Source: Herminiimonas arsenitoxidans
Lineage (GTDB): Bacteria > Pseudomonadota > Gammaproteobacteria > Burkholderiales > Burkholderiaceae_D
Direction: 5' to 3'
DNA: 64,000 nt
Assembly: GCF_900130075.1 (NCBI RefSeq)
Contig: NZ_LT671418.1
Span: 3,534,001-3,598,000 of the forward strand
The number at the start of each line of letters is the position of its first letter. Position 1 is the first letter of the stretch. Both the position numbers and the translations under genes were made by a program. The notes below the pieces were generated by a model. The model was not told where the DNA came from. It did not search any database and saw only the letters and a list, made by a program, of their open reading frames with translations. Positions 1 to 8,514 of this stretch are shown here, piece by piece.

Positions 1-333
1 AATAGGCAACTGGAGTTCCGTGTCTATGGCTCGCTCGCCTTGCAGGCTGTAACAGGCTTGCCTTATCTCACGGCCGCTTCCGATATCGACGTACTGTTTT
101 ATCCGCACACGCATGCGCAACTGCAGCAGGGCTTGGATCTTTTGTGCTCGTATGCCAAACAATTGCCGCTGGATGGCGAAATTGTTTTTCCATCGGGACG
201 GGCAGTGGCATGGAAGGAATGGGTAGATGCCATCGATCATCCGCACAATGTACGCGTACTGGCAAAGAGCATGTCGGTGCTGAATTTGATAGACCTTGCA
301 AGCTTGCTGTCTGAGCTGGAAGAGTTATCGTGA
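1..333 (+). CDS. mdcG: Malonate decarboxylase holo-ACP synthase MdcG, 3' part (5' end outside window)
   Basis: Phosphoribosyl-dephospho-CoA transferase that attaches the 2'-(5''-triphosphoribosyl)-3'-dephospho-CoA group to the acyl carrier subunit (MdcC) of malonate decarboxylase. The open frame runs in from base 1 with no start in the window, so 110 C-terminal residues are visible. The RVYGSLALQ..TGLPYL..SDID stretch matches the nucleotidyltransferase-like core of MdcG, with the SDIDVLF acidic motif as the likely metal-binding site. The stop overlaps the next start (GTGA), and mdcB and mdcH follow, which fixes the identity. A C-terminal helix ends the protein. Confidence 0.9.
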   Translation, partial: NRQLEFRVYGSLALQAVTGLPYLTAASDIDVLFYPHTHAQLQQGLDLLCSYAKQLPLDGEIVFPSGRAVAWKEWVDAIDHPHNVRVLAKSMSVLNLIDLASLLSELEELS

Positions 334-1232
334 AACAGTTAGCGCGTGCTGTGCACCTTTCATCAAGCGATGCCGAAGACAGCGATCGTGTCGCTGCATC
401 TTTGCGGACTTTCTGTTTGCGCACCGCCATTTTCGCGATTCGAAGTCTGCATGCAGAACTTGTTCTATATCCCAAGCCAGGATTGGTGTCACCGATAGAC
501 AATGGTAGCCACACGGATATGGATGTGGATACATTCATGCGCAGCCTCTTTTCTTTGCGCCATTATTTTATTCAAATCACCCATGCAGGCGCACAAGCTG
601 TACCGTTCAACGTATTAAAAGAATTTGGCGTACAAGCGGAAAGACGCATGCTGGTGGCAACCGGTGGCATCAATACACATCGCGGCGCTATTTTTCCGCT
701 GGGTTTGCTCTGCGCTGCGGCAGGTTATTGTCATGCACACGCCTTGCCTTTATCGGCGATTCGTCAGGTACTCATGCAGCAGTGGGGTGAGGACTTGGCA
801 GCACATGCGATGCCATCGGTAGCTGGCTTATCCAATGGAATACGTGTTGCGCATCTGTATGCAGTCGGTGGCGCGCGGGCAGAAGGTGCGCAGGGATTTC
901 CTGCTGTGTTTGAAATCGGTGTGCCGCAATTGCAGCAGTCGTTGGCAAATGGTAGTACGGCATGCGATGCGCAGACCGATGCGCTCTTCAGCTTGATGGC
1001 GCAGATGACGGATACAAATATCTATCACCGTGGTGGATCAGATGGCGCCATGCTGGTTCAACAGAGCGCGCAACGATTCATACAGTTAGGCGGAACCACG
1101 CATCCGGATTGGCGCAATACGGCACTGGAATACCATCACTTATTCGTGAGAGAAAATTTGTCGCCGGGCGGGGCAGCAGATATGCTGTCAGCCAGCTGGT
1201 TCGTGTACCAACTCACGCAAGTAGTCGTATAA
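330..1232 (+). CDS. mdcB: Triphosphoribosyl-dephospho-CoA synthase MdcB
   Basis: Makes the prosthetic group precursor of malonate decarboxylase from ATP and dephospho-CoA (CitG/MdcB family, cytoplasmic). The 300-residue protein carries the family signature around residues 49-66 (PKPGLVSP.DNGSHTDMD) and ATGGINTHRGAIFPLGLL near 110-127. The GTG start overlaps the mdcG stop by four bases, so translation is probably coupled. The product is handed to MdcG, encoded just upstream. Length is normal for the family, and no damage is visible. Confidence 0.93.
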   Translation: MKQLARAVHLSSSDAEDSDRVAASLRTFCLRTAIFAIRSLHAELVLYPKPGLVSPIDNGSHTDMDVDTFMRSLFSLRHYFIQITHAGAQAVPFNVLKEFGVQAERRMLVATGGINTHRGAIFPLGLLCAAAGYCHAHALPLSAIRQVLMQQWGEDLAAHAMPSVAGLSNGIRVAHLYAVGGARAEGAQGFPAVFEIGVPQLQQSLANGSTACDAQTDALFSLMAQMTDTNIYHRGGSDGAMLVQQSAQRFIQLGGTTHPDWRNTALEYHHLFVRENLSPGGAADMLSASWFVYQLTQVVV

Positions 1233-1248
1233 GTTTTACAGGATAGTA

Positions 1249-2196
1249 ATGATGAATCGCGTTGCCATTTTATGTTCCGGGCAGGCAGGCCAACATGCCG
1301 GCATGTTCGACCTTGTGCGCGAAGATGCCGACGCCAGTCAGTTGCTGGACGCGTGGCCGCTAGAAGAACTATGCGGCCATCCCTTATCGGAAATCTTATC
1401 CGACGAACGCTTGCTGTTTTCCAATCCGATTGCACAACCTTTGGTCGTCGCGGCGATATTGGCAACGTGGGTAGCGGTAAGGAAAATCATTCCCAAGCCC
1501 GTGGTGGTTGCCGGTTATAGCATAGGCGAGTTGGCATCTTGGTCGGTCGCAGGTGCACTTGCTGCGGAAGAGACGATCAGACTAGCCGCATTGCGAGCGA
1601 AGTTGCTGCAAGCATGCATCACGCCGGATCAGCCGCAACAGATGATGGCTATTTCCCTCTCGCAATCCTTGATCCAAATGGCTGACATTCAGCCTGTGCT
1701 GAGGGCACACGGTTTTTATATTGCGATTGAAGTCGATGAGGATTCCGTGATTGCAGGCGGATTACTTAATCAGGCTGATGCGTTGGAGGCAGCGATTACT
1801 GCCGCTGGTGGCAAGGTCACGCGTCTACCGATAGAGATCGCTTCGCATACACCGTGGATGCAGACTGCGGTCAGTCCGTTCGAGCAGGCAGTCGTCGCTA
1901 GCAATATCAAGACACCATCCTTCCCCGTACTGGCTGGCATCTCAGGTGCGCGCCTGCATGACAAGGATGCTGCCGCGCCCATGCTGTCGCGTCAGTTGGC
2001 AGAGCCTATACGTTGGCAGGCAGTGATGGATGGTTTGAATGAAGCAGGGGTAACGATGGCGATTGAACTCGGCCCCGGTGCTGCTTTAGCCAAAATGTTG
2101 AAGACGCGTCATCCGCATATCCAATGCCGCTCCATCGCAGAATTTAAATCATTGGCTGGCGTGAAGAAATGGGTAGCGCAATATACGGATGTATAA
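1249..2196 (+). CDS. mdcH: Malonate decarboxylase epsilon subunit (malonyl-CoA:ACP transacylase)
   Basis: FabD-like transacylase that loads malonyl groups on the acyl carrier subunit and so primes malonate decarboxylase. The nucleophile elbow GYSIGELAS lies at residues 89-97 (Ser91) and the partner histidine in IASHTPWM (His200). The 315-residue length is usual for MdcH. Two adjacent ATG codons are possible starts; the first is used here. It follows mdcB after 16 bases and is the last gene of the operon, ahead of a convergent gene. Confidence 0.92.
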   Translation: MMNRVAILCSGQAGQHAGMFDLVREDADASQLLDAWPLEELCGHPLSEILSDERLLFSNPIAQPLVVAAILATWVAVRKIIPKPVVVAGYSIGELASWSVAGALAAEETIRLAALRAKLLQACITPDQPQQMMAISLSQSLIQMADIQPVLRAHGFYIAIEVDEDSVIAGGLLNQADALEAAITAAGGKVTRLPIEIASHTPWMQTAVSPFEQAVVASNIKTPSFPVLAGISGARLHDKDAAAPMLSRQLAEPIRWQAVMDGLNEAGVTMAIELGPGAALAKMLKTRHPHIQCRSIAEFKSLAGVKKWVAQYTDV

Positions 2197-2251
2197 AGTG
2201 CGTTGAATTGATGTGCTTTGCTTGATTGCTATCGTTTGCGTCGATGCTGGA

Positions 2252-2284
2252 GCATGACTCGGATCAAGACTGACCCGAGTATGC
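2252..2284. terminator. Hairpin between convergent mdcH and mgtC-like gene
   Basis: GCAT + ACTCGG pair with CCGAGT + ATGC (10 bp, one bulged G, 12-base loop). No T-tract on either side, so its role as a shared terminator is only likely from its position between convergent genes. Confidence 0.4.
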
Positions 2285-2305
2285 ACCACAAAATGTAATG
2301 AGTTA

Positions 2306-3022
2306 TCACTCAGTAGTACTAGGGCTCCAAAACGCTTGGCTGACCATAACCGAAGCCGAGAGTCTTTGTACCAATGCATCCAGCTCATCGCCATCTACCG
2401 ACGTGGCGGCCAGTGTTGCTTCTATCTCTACATCTTCTTCACCAAAGGCATGAATATCCAGATCACGCGTTGGATAGTTGCCACGCTCCAGTTCTGCTTC
2501 CAGCATGGCCAGCACTTCCTTCTGCCGTTCACGGCTCGCGATGACATAGACAGTGTTGGTCACTTCAGCCGATGAGACATCGAGTGGTTTGCGATTGATC
2601 GCATTGACGATAGGGCGTAGCAAGGTGTTTGCAGCCAGTACGAAGATGGTGCCCAATATCGCTTCAAGAATCAGATCAGCACCGGCTGCCGCACCCACTG
2701 CGGCTGATCCCCATAACGTTGCAGCAGTGTTGATGCCGCGCACATTGCCTTCTTCTCGCATGATGACGCCGGCACCTAAAAAGCCGATGCCTGAAACTAC
2801 GTAAGCCACTACATGGACTGCGCCGTCATGCCCGCCGAGCCGATTGGCCATATCGACAAACATGGCCGCACCTATCGCCACTAAAACATTGGTACGCAAG
2901 CCGGCGGTGCGTTGCCGGTATTGCCGCTCAAAACCGATGAGTCCACCCAGCACGAAGGCGGTGGTGAGACTCAACAGTGTGTCGAGCAGGGAAATCAGAT
3001 TGACGTTGTGGATTGCTTCCAT
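2306..3022 (-). CDS. MgtC/SapB family membrane protein
   Basis: Inner-membrane protein of the MgtC/SapB family, 238 residues. The family motif GFERQYRQRTAGLRTN sits near residues 30-45, followed by hydrophobic helices with VVSGIGFLGAGVIMREEGNVRG and TLWGSAAVGAAAG, both typical of MgtC. A soluble ACT-like C-terminal part of about 80 residues follows (VYVIASRERQKEVLAMLEAEL). The family is linked to growth at low Mg2+ and to control of ATP synthase and phosphate, but the role of this member cannot be read from sequence. It may share a transcript with the secreted-protein gene 113 bases upstream. Confidence 0.85.
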   Translation of the reverse strand: MEAIHNVNLISLLDTLLSLTTAFVLGGLIGFERQYRQRTAGLRTNVLVAIGAAMFVDMANRLGGHDGAVHVVAYVVSGIGFLGAGVIMREEGNVRGINTAATLWGSAAVGAAAGADLILEAILGTIFVLAANTLLRPIVNAINRKPLDVSSAEVTNTVYVIASRERQKEVLAMLEAELERGNYPTRDLDIHAFGEEDVEIEATLAATSVDGDELDALVQRLSASVMVSQAFWSPSTTE

Positions 3023-3134
3023 ATTGTTCTCCAGTACGGTCTGCGCCGATCACCCTGTCGGAGGGAGATTACGCAGACGATAAATATTCGGGGTCGGGCA
3101 TCGTTTTATTTCGAGTTGTGATCGGGCTTGTGCA

Positions 3135-3875
3135 TTACGGCAAGAAGGGCAGCGATAGCAAACGCAAACCGATGGAAAACCATCGTTGGCTCGTACTGCT
3201 GCCGAACTGGTTGCCGTATGTGGTATCGATCTGAATGCGGTTGGGCACGATCCAGTGGCGCAATCCCATTTGGTAAGAAGGCTTGCCTTGGTTTTGGCCA
3301 AAGGTTTCGGCTATCAGCCAGGTACGCTCAGTCAATTGTGTTTCGGAACCCAAGCCCCACGTGAGACGATCGCGTTTGCTTTCCTGCTCGCGCAGCCAGC
3401 CGGTGTTGGTGTGTAGTACAAACTTGTCGTCATTGAAGGAAAAGCTGAGCGGCACATTGGCATACACATCACTTCCGTTACCTGATTGTGGATGACGATC
3501 AATTCCGACGGTGAGAGCCGCGCCCCAACCGTTGGTTTCCAATGGTTTGAGCAGAGTCTTGCCTTGCAATATCTGATCCGAAGTGAAAGTGCCTGCAGCA
3601 TCATCGTGCGTACGGCTACCACCCATGGTCACTTCAAGATTGCCGCTAAAGTTACAGGCAGGCATGGCCCAATATTCTGTGCTGCCGCGGTTCATCTTGA
3701 CCCAGCTTTCAAGCTGGCATGACTTGTCATCTACGATGCGTGCATCGTCAGTAATCATGGGTCGTGCCGCATGCGCAGAAGTCGCAAGCGCCCACAAGAG
3801 CAAGCTCAGTACTACGCTCAGTGGTGGAAAGGCCGCGCCAAAACGGCCAGGATATTGAAAACGAGTCATACGCAT
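3135..3875 (-). CDS. Secreted, probably outer-membrane beta-barrel protein of unknown function
   Basis: No firm family recognised. The start was set at 3875 because a strong ribosome site (GAGGAGGA) lies 5 bases ahead; this gives 246 residues. A signal peptide covers about residues 1-33 (hydrophobic SVVLSLLLWALATSA, cut after AHA). The mature part alternates polar and aromatic residues in short strands (WGAALTVGID, VLHTNTGWLRE, WLIAETFG, YQMGLRHWI) and ends in LRLLSLPFLP, as expected of a small barrel. It resembles porin-like proteins of the phenol-degradation MetA-like group. Two cysteines early in the mature protein may form a disulfide. Confidence 0.6.
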   Translation of the reverse strand: MRMTRFQYPGRFGAAFPPLSVVLSLLLWALATSAHAARPMITDDARIVDDKSCQLESWVKMNRGSTEYWAMPACNFSGNLEVTMGGSRTHDDAAGTFTSDQILQGKTLLKPLETNGWGAALTVGIDRHPQSGNGSDVYANVPLSFSFNDDKFVLHTNTGWLREQESKRDRLTWGLGSETQLTERTWLIAETFGQNQGKPSYQMGLRHWIVPNRIQIDTTYGNQFGSSTSQRWFSIGLRLLSLPFLP

Positions 3876-4396
3876 GGTGATCCTCCTCAGTGGTGAAAAG
3901 AGGCGGAGTCTTTGCGCAAGCACAGTCTGACCGACGCAGCGTATGGATACGGCGCGTACAGTTTGACCAGCATGCCAAAACGGCATGCGTTGTTCACGAT
4001 CAAGCGATCCTTACAAGGATGGCAGATCAGTCATAGTCTAAAGAGAAGTAAGACGTTTCCAGAATAGGAACGTATGGGAACGTCGCCTCTCGCATACAGC
4101 GAGATAGCGACAGGGAGCCTGCGCGTTATCTCGCCGAGATTTTGCCGGTTTCCTGAACCGGCCAACTACTATCACTCGAACAAGTGCCCACAAGGGTCTC
4201 CGCAATGTTTAAAACGGGCAGATTGTACAACGTCAAATTGCGTTGATGGGAAAAGTTTTATTCGCAATTCGCAATCTTTGCTTTTAATTAACGCAATGAA
4301 ATGTGGCGTCAATTTTGCAAGATGGTGGAGTGCCAGTTTTGATATGGACGATCAATTGATGGTGAGAGTGACGTCATGTATGTGATGCGAGATCGA
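3876..4396. other. Non-coding stretch with two adjacent hairpins
   Basis: No credible gene in 521 bases. It holds a long hairpin at 4099-4134 (GCGAGATA pairs with TATCTCGC, with further inner pairing CAGG/CCTG) and a second at 4144-4162 (GCCGGTT/AACCGGC with a 5-base loop). Read on the minus strand these lie about 225-275 bases ahead of the secreted-protein start, so they could be a structured 5' leader, or the 3' end of the bluB transcript. No known riboswitch consensus could be matched. Confidence 0.5.
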
Positions 4397-5059
4397 TTAG
4401 TCTGGGTGTGGCGATTGCGTGTTCCATGAATTTTCAAAACAGATATCGCTGATCGCCTTTCTCTTATCCCACGCTTCGAGTTCCAGCATAGGTGCTGGAT
4501 AGAATTCGTTGACATGGCCCAGGCACAAAATAGCGATAGGTTGGCTGCCACTAGGCATTTGGCATAGTTCGCGTAATGTTTCGGGATTGAATAGTGAGAC
4601 CCAGCCTAGACCGACACCTTCGGCTCTGGCCGCCAGCCACATATTCTGTATCGCGCAGCTGGCAGAGGCCAAGTCCATTTTCGGCATGGTGCGTCGGCCA
4701 AAAATATACTTTTCTCTGTGGTCGATTAAGCCGACAACCAGCACTTCCGCGCAGGAGAGTATGCCTTCTACTTTAAGCCGCATGAATTCATTTGAGCGTT
4801 GCTCAAGTGCGTCAGCAGTTGCAATACGTTCTTCTTCAACATGCTGTTGTATGGCGATGCGTAATGCGCTATCCGTGATGCGTATGAATCGCCAAGGTTG
4901 CATCAGGCCTACGCTGGGGGCCATATGTGCAGCGCGTATGAAGCGCTCTAGCTGGCCTTCTTCAAGTGGCGTCGAGAGAAAGTGACGCATGTCGCGCCGT
5001 TCGCGTATCGCCTTATAGACGGATGCGATTTCTTCATCTGAGAACTTGTTTGGATTCAT
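4397..5059 (-). CDS. bluB: 5,6-dimethylbenzimidazole synthase BluB
   Basis: Flavin-destroying enzyme that converts reduced FMN and O2 to 5,6-dimethylbenzimidazole, the lower ligand of vitamin B12. The 220-residue nitroreductase-fold protein carries BluB-specific blocks: RRDMRHFLSTPL near residues 21-32, AAHMAPSVGLMQPWRFIR (44-61), RRTMPKMDLASASCAIQNMW and AARAEGVGLGWVSLF. No other cobalamin gene is near and no cobalamin riboswitch was found upstream. A general nitroreductase is the alternative, but the MPKMD and PSVGLMQPW motifs favour BluB. Confidence 0.85.
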   Translation of the reverse strand: MNPNKFSDEEIASVYKAIRERRDMRHFLSTPLEEGQLERFIRAAHMAPSVGLMQPWRFIRITDSALRIAIQQHVEEERIATADALEQRSNEFMRLKVEGILSCAEVLVVGLIDHREKYIFGRRTMPKMDLASASCAIQNMWLAARAEGVGLGWVSLFNPETLRELCQMPSGSQPIAILCLGHVNEFYPAPMLELEAWDKRKAISDICFENSWNTQSPHPD

Positions 5060-5152
5060 ATTTTCTTGAGGACACTTGAGTTGTTGCTTGTACCTAGTCT
5101 ACAAGGTGGCGCTGCTTCAGTCAGGCTACTCTGTCATTAAAACGCCAGGAAT

Positions 5153-5182
5153 AAAAAAGCCGCTTCAATGAAGCGGCTTTTC
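5153..5182 (-). terminator. Intrinsic terminator of rpmB-rpmG
   Basis: AAGCCGCTTCA..TGAAGCGGCTT stem with an A-run on the plus strand, that is, a T-run on the minus strand, 19 bases past the rpmG stop. It separates the ribosomal genes from bluB. Confidence 0.85.
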
Positions 5183-5200
5183 TGCGAAACAAAAGATCGA

Positions 5201-5368
5201 TTACTTGATCTTGGTTTCTTTGTATTCAACGTGCTTACGGACTTTAGGATCAAATTTCATGATCGCCATTTTTTCCGGAGTCGTACGCTTGTTTTTTGTA
5301 GTCGTGTAGAAGTGACCCGTACCTGCGGTCGATTCCAACTTGATTTTGTCGCGGCCAGATTTCGCCAT
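5201..5368 (-). CDS. rpmG: 50S ribosomal protein L33
   Basis: Small ribosomal protein of the large subunit, 55 residues, starting [20 protein letters not shown] and ending [11 protein letters not shown]. The sequence has the family core [15 protein letters not shown] and lacks zinc-binding cysteines, so it is the zinc-independent form. It lies 22 bases after rpmB in the usual rpmB-rpmG order and is followed by a clear terminator. Confidence 0.96.
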   Translation of the reverse strand: MAKSGRDKIKLESTAGTGHFYTTTKNKRTTPEKMAIMKFDPKVRKHVEYKETKIK

Positions 5369-5390
5369 GATGATTCCTTTATTCTGCTAG

Positions 5391-5627
5391 TTAGACTTTT
5401 TCGCCACGAGCACGCATATCGACTAACACGGCATCAATGCCGATCTTGTCGATGACACGCAGACCGGCGTTGGACAGGCGCAGGGAAACCCAGCGATTTT
5501 CCGACTCAACGAAAATGCGGCGATTTTGCAAGTTAGGCAAAAAACGACGTTTCGTTTTGTTGTTTGCATGGGAAACGTTGTTGCCAACCATCGGCCCTTT
5601 CCCAGTGACTTGGCAGACACGTGCCAT
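5391..5627 (-). CDS. rpmB: 50S ribosomal protein L28
   Basis: Large-subunit ribosomal protein, 78 residues, the usual length. The start [20 protein letters not shown] and the block [20 protein letters not shown] are typical of L28. A ribosome site (TAGGAG) precedes the ATG. First gene of the rpmB-rpmG operon, with a good promoter about 45 bases upstream. Confidence 0.97.
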
Positions 5628-5669
5628 AAATGTGCTCCTAAAAGAATTTCCGAAATTGGAAAAAAAGTG

Positions 5670-5698
5670 AGTATATCTAAAAAATCGCGATTATTCAA
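5670..5698 (-). promoter_or_regulatory. Sigma-70 promoter of rpmB-rpmG
   Basis: Read on the minus strand: TTGAAT, 17-base spacer, TATACT, ending 43 bases before the rpmB ATG. Both hexamers are near consensus and spacing is optimal. Confidence 0.7.
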
Positions 5699-5863
5699 TG
5701 ACTTGCGTAAATTAATTGTGTCTTCGTGTATTTCATTAATTTAACAATTTGAATGCGTAATGTAACAATGCTGAATAAGGACTGTCGCCTAGAGTGAGGG
5801 CGAGCGATCAGCGGGTTTGCCCTGATGGTTTGCTTCTACCGGGGCAGGTGACATCTTGAATAT

Positions 5864-6538
5864 CTACAGCTGACCGTGTTCTGCAAATGAATGCACATGT
5901 TTGCCGGCGACGACAAAGTGATCAAGCACGCGTACATCAACCAGAGCGAGTGCTTGTTTCAGAGCTAGGGTGAGCGTCTCATCGGCGGGGCTGGGTTCTG
6001 GCGTGCCGGAAGGGTGGTTGTGCGCGAGGATGATGCTGGCAGCGTTATGCGCAAGTGCCGCCTTGACAACTTCTCTGGGGTAAACCGAGGTGTGTGTCAG
6101 TGTGCCTCGGAATAATTCCTCGCAGGTGATCAGGCGATTCTTTACATCGAGGAACAGGACGGCGAACGATTCGTACGCTCTGCCGCCCAGTAATAGTTGC
6201 AGATATTGCCTGACTGCTTGCGGCGAACTGAGTGCAACGCCGTTTTGTAGTTCTTCTGATAGTGAGCGTTTAGCCAACTCAAGCACGGCTTGCAGTTGTG
6301 CATATTTGGCAGGGCCGAGGCCATTCATTTCCGAGAAGTCGCTGAGGCTGGCTGAGAACAAGCCGTTGAGTGAACCAAAGTGCGTCACCATGTCGCGCCC
6401 CAGATCGACGGCGCTTTTGCCTGCCACGCCTACACGGAGGAAGACGGCCAGTAACTCCGCGTCCGATAGTATCGCTGCGCCGTGTTTGATTAAACGCTCG
6501 CGTGGCCGGTGCTCTTCCGGCCAGTCTGTAATCGCCAT
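5864..6538 (-). CDS. radC: RadC family JAMM-domain protein
   Basis: 224-residue RadC protein. An N-terminal helix-hairpin-helix region ([20 protein letters not shown], about residues 68-87) is followed by an MPN/JAMM domain with the metal motif [14 protein letters not shown] near residues 172-185. A role in DNA repair was proposed for RadC, but its biochemical function is unsettled. It is divergent from fkpB with 124 bases between the starts. The product is complete and of normal length. Confidence 0.93.
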   Translation of the reverse strand: MAITDWPEEHRPRERLIKHGAAILSDAELLAVFLRVGVAGKSAVDLGRDMVTHFGSLNGLFSASLSDFSEMNGLGPAKYAQLQAVLELAKRSLSEELQNGVALSSPQAVRQYLQLLLGGRAYESFAVLFLDVKNRLITCEELFRGTLTHTSVYPREVVKAALAHNAASIILAHNHPSGTPEPSPADETLTLALKQALALVDVRVLDHFVVAGKHVHSFAEHGQL

Positions 6539-6662
6539 ATTTCCCCTTGATATAAGAAAGAAAATCGAAAGAAGATCGCTTTGTGCTGCTGTTTTAATTA
6601 TCGGAAGGCTGGAATGCGCTAGGTGGCTTAAAATAGCGGCTGTCGTGCAACCCGGAATTTTA

Positions 6663-7118
6663 ATGTCAAATTTACCACATCCTGTTGTTACCGAAACCGC
6701 CTACCTGACGCTGCATTACCGTCTCGCAGCGATGGATGGCGAAGATATCGTCAGCACCTTTGCGGATAATCCCGCCACGCTGCAATTGGGCCAAGGCCAA
6801 TTGGCACCGTTTCTGGAAGCTTGTTTGATCGGTTTGGAAGAAGGCGTGCACCAGACGTTTGAATTGCCACCAGAGCGCGCATTCGGTCCGCGCAATCCGG
6901 AATTGCTGCAGCGCTTGTCGGTTTCTGTGCTGGATCAGAATTCTGTGCCGGGCGACGATTATTCGATTGGTGACTTGGTGAAGTTTGCCGCACCTAGCGG
7001 AGGTCAGTTTGCCGGCGTCTTGCGTGAGATCGATGCTGAAACCGCCTTGTTCGATTTCAATCATCCGCTGGCAGGTCAATCACTGAAATTTGAAGTGAAG
7101 ATTATCGGCATACTGTAA
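6663..7118 (+). CDS. fkpB: FKBP-type peptidyl-prolyl isomerase, SlpA/FkpB type
   Basis: Cytoplasmic prolyl isomerase/chaperone of 151 residues. It begins [20 protein letters not shown] and has the FKBP core with an inserted IF domain ([22 protein letters not shown]). The open frame extends far upstream, but the ATG at 6663 starts the conserved domain. It sits 104 bases before ispH, a pairing common in proteobacteria (slpA-ispH). Many FKBP active-site aromatics are weakly kept, as is usual in SlpA. Confidence 0.9.
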   Translation: MSNLPHPVVTETAYLTLHYRLAAMDGEDIVSTFADNPATLQLGQGQLAPFLEACLIGLEEGVHQTFELPPERAFGPRNPELLQRLSVSVLDQNSVPGDDYSIGDLVKFAAPSGGQFAGVLREIDAETALFDFNHPLAGQSLKFEVKIIGIL

Positions 7119-7222
7119 TGAGTCAATTGCAGTCAGCTCAGTGAGCCTATAAGGCTCCGATACAGAAACACATTTTTAACCAGACCTTGTATGTGCAAGT
7201 TCTGGAGTAGCCAAGGATAAAG

Positions 7223-8152
7223 ATGGATACCGAAATTTTACTTGCCCAGCCGCGTGGTTTTTGTGCCGGCGTTGATCGTGCGATTGAAATCGTTGAGCGT
7301 GCCTTGACCGAATTCGGTGCGCCGATTTATGTGCGCCACGAGATTGTGCATAACGCCTATGTCGTGACCGATTTGCGCAATAAAGGCGCGATCTTCATAG
7401 AAGAACTGGACGATGTGCCTGCTGGTAATACCGTTGTGTTTTCTGCGCATGGCGTATCGAAGGCGGTGCAGGCAGAAGCTGAAAAGCGTGGCTTGCGCGT
7501 GTTCGATGCAACATGCCCGCTCGTCACCAAAGTACATATCGAAGTAGAGAAGATGCGTCGCGATGGCCGTGAAATCGTCATGATCGGTCATGATGGTCAT
7601 CCGGAAGTTGAAGGCACGATGGGGCAGATCGAAGATGGCATGCACCTGGTCGAAACCGTTGACGATGTCGAGAAGTTGCAAGTACAGAATCCGGATATGG
7701 TGTCGTATGTAACGCAGACCACACTGTCCATCGACGATACGGCCGACGTGATCGCGGCATTAAAAGCCAAGTACCCGCATATCTCAGAACCGAAAAAAGC
7801 AGACATTTGCTACGCCACCACCAATCGCCAGGAAGCCGTCAAGTTCATGGCACCGCAAGTTGATCTGGTGATCGTGGTCGGTAGCCCGAACAGTTCCAAT
7901 TCCAACCGCTTGCGCGAAGTCGCAGAGAAAAGAGGCGTGCCAGCCTATATGGTCGACTATGCTGAGCAAATCAATCCGGAGTGGTTAGCGGGCAAGCGTC
8001 GTATCGGCGTGACGGCTGGCGCTTCTGCACCGGAAGTATTGGTGCAAGCCGTGATCGATAGACTCAAGGAGTGTGGCGCGAAGAGCGTACGCACACTGGA
8101 AGGTGTGGAAGAACATGTGATCTTCCCGTTGCCGAAAGGTTTGAAGCGCTAA
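7223..8152 (+). CDS. ispH: 4-hydroxy-3-methylbut-2-enyl diphosphate reductase IspH
   Basis: Iron-sulfur enzyme of the last step of the MEP isoprenoid pathway; it yields IPP and DMAPP. The 309-residue protein keeps the three cluster cysteines in QPRGFCAG (Cys14), [10 protein letters not shown] and [10 protein letters not shown], plus the substrate-binding PNSSNSNRL and TAGASAPE motifs. The ATG follows AAGGATAAAG. fkpB lies upstream, and the liv leader begins shortly after the stop. Confidence 0.97.
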   Translation: MDTEILLAQPRGFCAGVDRAIEIVERALTEFGAPIYVRHEIVHNAYVVTDLRNKGAIFIEELDDVPAGNTVVFSAHGVSKAVQAEAEKRGLRVFDATCPLVTKVHIEVEKMRRDGREIVMIGHDGHPEVEGTMGQIEDGMHLVETVDDVEKLQVQNPDMVSYVTQTTLSIDDTADVIAALKAKYPHISEPKKADICYATTNRQEAVKFMAPQVDLVIVVGSPNSSNSNRLREVAEKRGVPAYMVDYAEQINPEWLAGKRRIGVTAGASAPEVLVQAVIDRLKECGAKSVRTLEGVEEHVIFPLPKGLKR

Positions 8153-8216
8153 CAGTGAGGTCTGCATGATGCAAAGCTTATGCAGACAAATTGGATAGCG
8201 TTTGTGGTGCATTCGG

Positions 8217-8222
8217 TATAAT
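8217..8222 (+). promoter_or_regulatory. Candidate -10 box for the liv leader transcript
   Basis: A perfect TATAAT, 78 bases before the leader reading frame. The -35 is weak (TTGGAT at 8191-8196 gives a 20-base spacer), so an activator may be needed. Confidence 0.45.
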
Positions 8223-8238
8223 CGCCGCCAGCTTCCTC

Positions 8239-8269
8239 ATCGTTGCAGATATTGATAGGCTGCAACGAT
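8239..8269 (+). terminator. 10-bp perfect hairpin followed by T-rich tract
   Basis: ATCGTTGCAG pairs perfectly with CTGCAACGAT around an 11-base loop, followed by TTTATT. It could end the ispH transcript, or be the first hairpin of the liv leader RNA if transcription starts just downstream of the TATAAT at 8217. Confidence 0.55.
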
Positions 8270-8299
8270 TTTATTGTGAGACGAACTGGAGACAACAGC

Positions 8300-8356
8300 A
8301 TGATTCCATCCTGGATTACACCGATTCTGGCGGTAGGCATTCGTCTTGCTGAATAA
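8300..8356 (+). CDS. Putative liv operon leader peptide (18 residues)
   Basis: Short frame MIPSWITPILAVGIRLAE with a strong ribosome site (GGAGA, 7-base spacing). Seven of 18 residues are branched-chain (4 Ile, 2 Leu, 1 Val). The stop codon is 16 bases before an intrinsic terminator, and the operon behind encodes a branched-chain amino acid transporter. This is the layout of a transcription attenuator. The frame is too short for a functional domain. It could also be a small membrane peptide; evidence is contextual. Confidence 0.6.
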   Translation: MIPSWITPILAVGIRLAE

Positions 8357-8372
8357 ATAGAATTACCCCTCG

Positions 8373-8408
8373 CGGCACTCTTGAGATTAATCAGGGTGCC
8401 GTTTTTGT
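8373..8408 (+). terminator. Intrinsic terminator / attenuator ahead of livH
   Basis: CGGCAC and CTTGA (one bulged T) pair with TCAGG and GTGCCG, then TTTTT. It lies 107 bases before livH, inside the leader. The sequence CCTGGATTA in the leader frame (8310-8318) can pair with TAATCAGG of the 3' arm (8288 + 100 region, 8388-8395) with one bulge, a possible competing structure. Confidence 0.75.
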
Positions 8409-8514
8409 TATCTGGAACGATTATTGCCATACTTGTGCATGACGCTGTCGGCAAGTGTTCCGATTCCTGGCAACAAAATCACTGGATACGATCCTCTAAG
8501 AGAGTTGGCAAACT

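Noticed and set aside
4107..4125. Resemblance to a B12 box (GACAGGGAGCCTGCG)
   Set aside because: The surrounding plus-strand sequence lacks the other conserved cobalamin riboswitch parts (CCGCAACTGTAA core and the GCCACTG segment), and no plus-strand gene follows.
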